Origin: Coriaria nepalensis
Lineage: Eukaryota > Streptophyta > Magnoliopsida > Cucurbitales > Coriariaceae
NCBI GenBank assembly: GCA_027186245.1
Contig: CP114486.1
Location: 8,198,501 to 8,262,500, forward strand
Reading direction: 5' to 3'
DNA: 64,000 nucleotides
Position 1 is the stretch's first letter; the number at the start of each line of letters is the position of its first letter. This document shows, one piece after another, positions 58,486 through 64,000 of this stretch. A program made the position numbers and the translations under genes. Under the pieces are notes generated by a model that searched no databases, was not told where the DNA came from, and saw nothing but the letters and a program-made list of their open reading frames with translations.

Positions 58486-59617
58486 TCAAAAAGGCTGTAA
58501 TTTGCAGGCTGCAATGGAGTTTAAGACCCATGAATTGCAAGCTGCTTTTGATGCTGTTGAACTAGCCAAGGCCCCAGCATCAAAACTGGCGACGATTGAG
58601 TATTACATTTTTCTTGCTAATATCAATCTGATGAGACAACCCACGGCTGTATATTGTGAAAGTCTGACTATTCTATGAACCATATAATTGTACTTCATTA
58701 TTTCTCAAAAGTGGTTTTCTATGCAGAAGAGAGTGCCCCTTGCAGGAATGACAAGGTCTTGCAGATACCCTTTGTACGAAGGTTCAAAATCTCCCATGAA
58801 AAAGAACCTAAACCATTCAAATAGTTTTGGTTCCTGCAAGTAGTAGAAACCTTAGTTAAGTAAAAAAGTTGACCAAATATAAATTGGTTAAAATCAAAAA
58901 GGGTTGAAATAAAAATCAAGAAAATGCTTTTAAAAATCAGGCACGCATGTTCATATAGACAATCACATATCACTAAAATTTTGTTTTCTACCTGTGCATG
59001 GATGGGGCCAATTGAACCTAACAAGCTGTCAGTTATGTGAAGCACTTGGTTTATCATCTGATGGAACATTGCACCTAGTTTGATTTGACATTAAAACTAG
59101 AGCCAGTAAAGCTAATTATGGACCCATGGAAAATGCTCTAATAATGTCATAGACGTATCACATAACTCTCGAAAATCAAATAATTAACAGAGTAGGCAAA
59201 AATATAGAAGACCTTGTTCAGGGCTCTGAGTCTTCCAATTCTAGGACCACCTAGCTCCATGGACATCAATGGTAACTTCGTATCGCTCCTCATCGATAGG
59301 TTCCCTGATTTGCAAGAAAGATTTAATCCCTGAATAGAGACAGATAAATAGTTACCAAAGAGCAGATTCATATAAAAGTTTTGTGCATATCCATCCCATC
59401 AGATCTATGTTGATATCGGTGACAACATTCTCAATGGACAAAGTAGCACATACATCCAATGCTCAGCACCCATTTCCCTTCCAATATTCCCATCAAGACT
59501 TTAAGTGTTCTCTTGCATGCTCCATTTTCATCTGTTGAAGCAATAACATGGGTCACACTTGCATCCCACTTTCTCGACACTAACTCCAGCTAATCTCTCA
59601 AATTCAAAAATTGTTTC
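58486..59617 (-). pseudogene. BARD1-like tandem BRCT region, decayed 3' gene fragment
   Basis: Three exon-like blocks on the minus strand. 59617-59454: RKWDASVTHVIASTDENG, RTLKVLMGILEGKWVLSI, donor GTATGT. 59329-59213: acceptor CAG then IKSFLQIREPIDEERYEVTI, and, shifted, GPRIGRLRALNK. 58833-58486: PKLFEWFRFFFMGDFEPSYK, GYLQDLVIPARGT, then SKKNVILNRRQF and ACNSWVLNSIAACKLQPF before a TGA. This is the order of the two BRCT repeats of plant BARD1 (partner of BRCA1 in DNA repair). Frameshifts: one in block 1 (GGAGTTAGTGTCG), one in block 2 (GCTAGGTGGTCC) and one in block 3 (CAGTTTTGATGC), plus a stop in block 3. The RING and PHD-like parts are not in the window. BRCA1 is a less likely origin. 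Confidence 0.8.
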
Positions 59618-61927
59618 CTGCAACTCCATGGATCAGAAAAATGGTTGGATAATAAATAAGCATACATTAATGCACCAGAAATAAAAAATAAAAATAAAAA
59701 TTATAAAACTCACCAAATATTAATGCACCAAATAAGAAGAAGAATAAACTGCAGATGGAGAAGTTGAAGAGTCAAAGATGTACCTTCTTCAATGGTGGAC
59801 TGAAAGCACTCGCGCTCCTCGATCGCAAAAGTTAGGGTACGAACTGCGAAGGTCTTTGGAATGCATATAATTCAAGTTAGTGTTATGAAACTCTTGTTTT
59901 GATGTAGTTGTTGTACAAATTGGACAAGCCTCTCTCCATTAGGCCCAGACGTCCGCCCAAGGGTTGTTCATGGGTCGGGTTGGGCAATCCGAGTCTTGCG
60001 GTTGGATTGTATTAAACTCCAAACCCGACCATCTTATACATGAATTCGAAAATATGGGTTATATTATGTTATTTTTGAGTTCTTGAGTTTTGTTGGTCAC
60101 CAGACTAATGTTTATTGTGTTATATTGTTGCTCACTTCAAAATCTATTAATCAAATTAATTGCGAAGAAACTATATATAGGCCAAAGTATTAGATACCCA
60201 CGGCAAATTTTACCAAACACTCTTTCTACTTAAAAATATATAAATCTTAAGCAATTTTTAAACATTAAGATACTTCCAAGTTATAAGCATAATTTTGACG
60301 CCCTCCCTCCAAGCCTTTTTTTTTTTTCCCCAGCTTCGAGACTTCAATTTAGTTGATTTCCCTTTCTAGGATTAAAATGAGCCGCTCGGCATCATTAATG
60401 GACGTATCAATCCGTGGACAACCTGATCTTTGTTGAACAAATCTCTATCCTCCATTTGGATAGTGTCGGAGGAAAAGAGTTTGAACTAAACTCTTAATTT
60501 ACAATCTAAAATCTATATTCTAATGCAAAAATATAAGACATTCCTAGTTTTCCATTTTTCAACTAAAATCACATCGAACAAGATATTAATTTAGTACATA
60601 TAAATTACTAAATTATAATTTACGTGGCTTGTATTATGAAATAAGCTGGTATAAATGTTAAATGGGCCTATATGTTAAAAGTGTTAAATGGTACGACTAG
60701 GTTTTAATTTTATACGTATTAATAAAGGTGATAAATACATGTTTTCAAGCGTATTAACGTGGTCTTTTTTGCATAGAATCTAAGCGACAACTTCTAAGGA
60801 ACTTATTCCCCTTTGAAAGCCCCTCCGATCTTGTTGCACCGGAAGCTCCCGCCCCAACCATCATACTAGTTAAAGGGTTCACTATTGTGTTTACGATTCA
60901 GCCCTAACACAGCACATTTAGTAAACATGTTAAATGGGCCAACATGTACGGGCCAAACCCAATTACACTCCACCCAAACTCATTTATTTCTTAACCTTGT
61001 TCACGTGTTGGGCCACAAATCAGCACCTCTGGCTTTGTCCACATGTCGTATCAGTTCATAATTAATGGATCAATAACTTTTTATTTCGATTCTGAATGGA
61101 TGAATCCTTTATAATTCTTTACATAAACAACAAGAAATAGTCTCTATCTAATACATATATATGTACAAAATAATAAATTAAAATTTAAAATTAATCAAAA
61201 TTCCTGACTAATCATGATGGTGATTACACTTGTCAAGAAATGAACCAACGGAAGAATATCATGATGAACCGTCGTTTTAATAATAAAATAAATAAATTAA
61301 TTTACTGAAAAAATAAGAGTGTTGTTAAGACTGATTAATAATATGCTTAATTGCTCAAACTAGCTATCAAAATGAATAATCTCTACAGTAAGAGGCTTAT
61401 TGGAACTCAAAAGAAATCTCATCTTTATTTGGCTTCTTCATCATCGCAAGCAATGTCAATATGAATCTCTTTTTTCTCCAGACTTCTTGGTTGACATGAA
61501 CCAGCGTATAGAGAAGAAAGCATATAAAATAATTATTCACAATTAACAAGTAATCTAAATTAATATGAAATATTCATTTAATTGTACCAGTACACAAACA
61601 GTACTGCATGTACTCATAAAAATAAACCATGAAAAATGTAAATCACCGTACACAACTCCCCTGGGCGTGCAAAACTCCGGTCAGGACCGGAATATGGTGG
61701 TAACGTTCCCGTACAGGTAGGTTTTCCCGGTATATATATATATTTATTTCACTCATTATAATTAAACAAAATATTGCATTTGAAGCTAATCATCATACGA
61801 TTTCAGTCAAAACAATAAATCCCCTTCAATAGGTAAGTAAATTGTATCATGATTCTCTACTCGATCAAAGTCATAATGACTATTGATTAAATACCTGGAA
61901 ATAAACAAAGTTGCATGCATGACAAAA
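59618..61927. other. Intergenic DNA and 3' flank of the LBD gene
   Basis: No gene is recognised. A segment near 59935-60030 (CATGGGTCGGGTTGGGC) resembles low-complexity transposon debris. The part next to 61927 should be the 3' UTR of the LBD gene. I looked for earlier BARD1 exons upstream of 59617 and saw none. Confidence 0.5.
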
Positions 61928-63013
61928 TTATGGATGGACAATTTTATCATCTTCTCCTTGCTGTTCAAGTAATATTTGGTGCTCACGATGATGTGCTTGA
62001 GCTGATTCGTGATCATGGTGCAATAGGTGCTCTTGCAGCTGATGATGGATTGAATGGTGATGATGATGATGATGATTATCTAAGAGTACTTGCTGGTAAT
62101 TACTAGGGTTTTGATCATATTCCGCCAGAGCCAAAGATGGGGATAATGGACCTCCAAGATTATTATTACTAGTATTATTATTGTTGGCATTCATAGCCAA
62201 TTGATTGAACCCGCTTGCAGTACTATTATCTGAAATACTACCACCCATAGGATTGATCACTAATGCACTTGATCCATTATTAAACATCATCAGGACCTCA
62301 TCTTGTTGTTGCTGTGGCTTATTCTGCTCATAATTCAAAAACATCTCTTGAGACTGATCTCTTATTACAACCCCGCCTGAGAATTGCTGAGCCGCGGCCT
62401 GAAGCATTTGTTGCTGCTGTTGTTGTTCTTGTTGTTGTAGTGATACTTGTTGCTGCAAAAGTTGGTTAGGATGCGCCTGATGCGGCTCACGGATCACCAA
62501 TGCTCCTCCTTGCATCCTATTAGTGCCGGTGCTGGTGCCGGTGCCGGCCATCATGTTATAGTAAGAAGAGACATGATCATGACCTATTGGATGATGAGGG
62601 CCATATTGTAAATTTTGTTGTTGTTGTGGGCCATACCCTGATTGGGGTTGTAAAATGGGAAGCATAGCTTGAGGCCCGATGTAGGTAGCAAGCTCTTTCT
62701 TGGCATCGAGGAGTTCACTTTGGACTTCTCTCAGTTTCGTTTGAAGGACCGAGATGAAACTGACGCACCCGTAAACTGGGTCGCGCATGCGGGCCTCTGC
62801 CTCATAAGCGAGCGAGTTCACAGCATCTTCTCTCTGTGCCGGACTGAGATCGTTGAGCAGTTTCGTGACGTTGCTAGCCCCGTAAACTTTATGAACAAAG
62901 GCAAATTTTTGAGGCTGATGGGATGGGAAGTAGGGGGCAAATACGCATTCCTGGGTGCATTTTCGCCGTAGGAACTTGCATGCAGCGCATGGGGCGTGAG
63001 AATGAGAATTCAT
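61928..63013 (-). CDS. LBD36: LBD (LOB-domain) transcription factor, class I, LBD36/ASL1-like
   Basis: A single 361-codon frame from ATG 63013 to TAA at 61928. The LOB domain is complete: zinc-finger-like C block CAACKFLRRKCTQEC (Cys 9, 12, 19, 23), the GAS block from FAFVHKVYGASNVTKLL (about 37-85) with the DPVYGC motif (78-83), and a Leu-zipper-like helix (VLQTKLREVQSELL). The sequence KKELATYIGPQAMLPIL right after the domain is what I recall for LBD36/ASL1; AS2/LBD6 is the nearest alternative. The C terminus is rich in Gln, Asn and His (poly-His near residue 316). These nuclear DNA-binding proteins pattern lateral organs. Intact, with a normal class I length. Confidence 0.93.
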   Translation of the reverse strand: MNSHSHAPCAACKFLRRKCTQECVFAPYFPSHQPQKFAFVHKVYGASNVTKLLNDLSPAQREDAVNSLAYEAEARMRDPVYGCVSFISVLQTKLREVQSELLDAKKELATYIGPQAMLPILQPQSGYGPQQQQNLQYGPHHPIGHDHVSSYYNMMAGTGTSTGTNRMQGGALVIREPHQAHPNQLLQQQVSLQQQEQQQQQQMLQAAAQQFSGGVVIRDQSQEMFLNYEQNKPQQQQDEVLMMFNNGSSALVINPMGGSISDNSTASGFNQLAMNANNNNTSNNNLGGPLSPSLALAEYDQNPSNYQQVLLDNHHHHHHHSIHHQLQEHLLHHDHESAQAHHREHQILLEQQGEDDKIVHP

Positions 63014-63563
63014 TTTTGGTTGTGGTCGTTCGACTATAAATTCCTTCTAGATCCCGATCAGAATCAGTGCCTGACAGGACAAATCCGAAAAAGATTAAAA
63101 AGACAAGAATAAAATCAGATGCAAGGCTGGTCATCGTTGAGTTATGATTGATGGGGGAATGGGTTTTTCGTTGATGAACGGATTGATATTGGTGATCATT
63201 AATATCATAACCCTGGAAAACCCTAACCCTAGAAAATACAGAGATCAAGTAAGCATCAAGAAATAAAGAACCTAATAATGATAGTTTAGAAGCGATATAG
63301 GCAGGAAATAAAAAAGCCCATAATCGCCGCCTTCTGCGACTTTGGGCGTAGATCTTCGGCCATGGGTGATCAATTTCAGCAACAAATCTTGGGAGGAGGA
63401 ACAAGAACCCTAGAAAAAATAAAGGAAAATATTAAGGAGGGGAAGTGAGAGAGTACTCGTTCTAGCGAAGTTTCCGGTCAATACTCCCTTACGATCAGGC
63501 TTGTTTAGTTTTGATCGATTTTAAAGTAATTTCATCGAGTGCTTAATTAATTCAATGTGGGGG

Positions 63564-63582
63564 TATTTATATATATATAAAA
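63564..63582 (-). promoter_or_regulatory. TATA box of the LBD gene
   Basis: The minus strand reads TTTTTATATATATATAAATA here, a textbook TATA box. Transcription would start near 63535, giving a leader of about 520 nt before ATG 63013. AAACCCTAACCC-type motifs at about 63218-63232 lie in the leader. A possible leader-intron acceptor (TTGTCCTGTCAG) lies near 63078. Confidence 0.6.
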
Positions 63583-63593
63583 AGTATCTATTA

Positions 63594-63618
63594 TTACTGA
63601 TAAAATAATTATCAGTAA
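63594..63618. promoter_or_regulatory. Perfect 9-bp inverted repeat upstream of the LBD TATA box
   Basis: TTACTGATA (63594-63602) and TATCAGTAA (63610-63618) are exact reverse complements around AAATAAT. It lies about 20 bp upstream of the TATA box. It could be a dimer-binding site, but in AT-rich DNA such a repeat may also be chance. Confidence 0.4.
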
Positions 63619-64000
63619 AAAAAATCCCTCCCGATCTTGATAAGAGAAAAATCAACCTACGATATCAAAAATCTATGACTCCAAAAAATTAACCGACCGA
63701 AAAACTACAAAAGCAACAAGAAACCATCAACACCCAATCACCGGCCCAAGGAAAAGCAAAGAGCCCTCCCCACCTTCACAGCCAATTATTATTACCATTT
63801 AGAATCCAATTCATTAACATCTTCATCTAATTAAATTCAATTAATAGACTTTAAAATGTAGTACGTCATTAATAAAATTCAGACGATTATATATGGTAGA
63901 TATTTTAGTGATTTATTTTCTAAATTCATAATATTAAACATTATATTTTTTTTTAGCAATTTTCAAATTTTAAAGGATTATGCACTTATCAGATGAGTGT
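63619..64000. other. Distal upstream region of the LBD gene
   Basis: AT-rich sequence with no open frame of note. Nothing further could be assigned. Confidence 0.5.

Noticed and set aside
59761..59880. Possible earlier BARD1 exon upstream of the BRCT relic
   Set aside because: The region has a splice-like GGTACATC but its translations show no PHD or linker motif of BARD1.
62889..63404. A 171-codon minus-strand frame overlapping the start of the LBD gene
   Set aside because: It overlaps the LOB domain in another frame, has no domain I know, and runs through the leader; it is a shadow of the real gene.

Overview
The window is nuclear DNA from a flowering plant, most likely a dicot. It is AT-rich, dominated by decayed LTR retrotransposons, and carries intron-containing genes of plant-specific families: a LATERAL ORGAN BOUNDARIES (LBD) transcription factor and a DUF630-DUF632 protein. 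I see no prokaryotic gene organisation, CRISPR array or complete RNA gene.

Layout. 1-25.4 kb is a pile-up of Ty3/gypsy elements of the chromovirus type with very long LTRs (about 2.2 to 3.3 kb). One element (1.7-7.1 kb) and the 3' end of another (10.0-11.2 kb) lie on the minus strand; two more (11.8-17.3 kb and 20.5-25.4 kb) lie on the plus strand and lack their 3' halves. Two related LTRs (7.1-10.0 and 11.8-15.2 kb) face each other as a 3-kb inverted repeat. Between the two plus-strand elements, 17.3-20.1 kb holds a minus-strand remnant of a DUF1985/Ulp1-type transposon gene, with a 186-bp tandem array and a 470-bp duplication. 25.4-27.3 kb has no recognisable gene.

27.3-44.5 kb is one gene on the minus strand, a DUF630-DUF632 protein (NRG2/APSR1-like). 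Five coding exons join in consistent phase to about 645 codons. Its first coding intron is about 11.2 kb and contains two complete-length but coding-defective Ty1/copia elements in the same orientation, only 22 bp apart. Other introns hold a roughly 950-bp fold-back element, a short tandem duplication and a possible LINE 3' tail.

46.1-48.7 kb is a second DUF1985/Ulp1 element (plus strand), full of stops and with two protease catalytic positions replaced. 48.9-54.65 kb is a degenerate tandem array of about 180-230-bp monomers, many with a short palindrome, interrupted by an LTR-like block at 51.0-52.1 kb.

56.5-57.6 kb is a two-exon coiled-coil gene of unknown function whose second exon has an in-frame TGA just after the splice site. 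58.5-59.6 kb (minus) is a decayed copy of the C-terminal tandem BRCT region of a BARD1-like protein, with at least three frameshifts. 61.9-63.0 kb (minus) is an intact LBD gene, best matched to LBD36/ASL1, with a clear TATA box upstream.

I found no new multi-gene system. The host genes here (DUF630-DUF632, coiled-coil, LBD) do not form an obvious pathway. The points most worth checking are the transposon-stretched intron, the BARD1 relic, the stop codon in the coiled-coil gene and the palindromic satellite.
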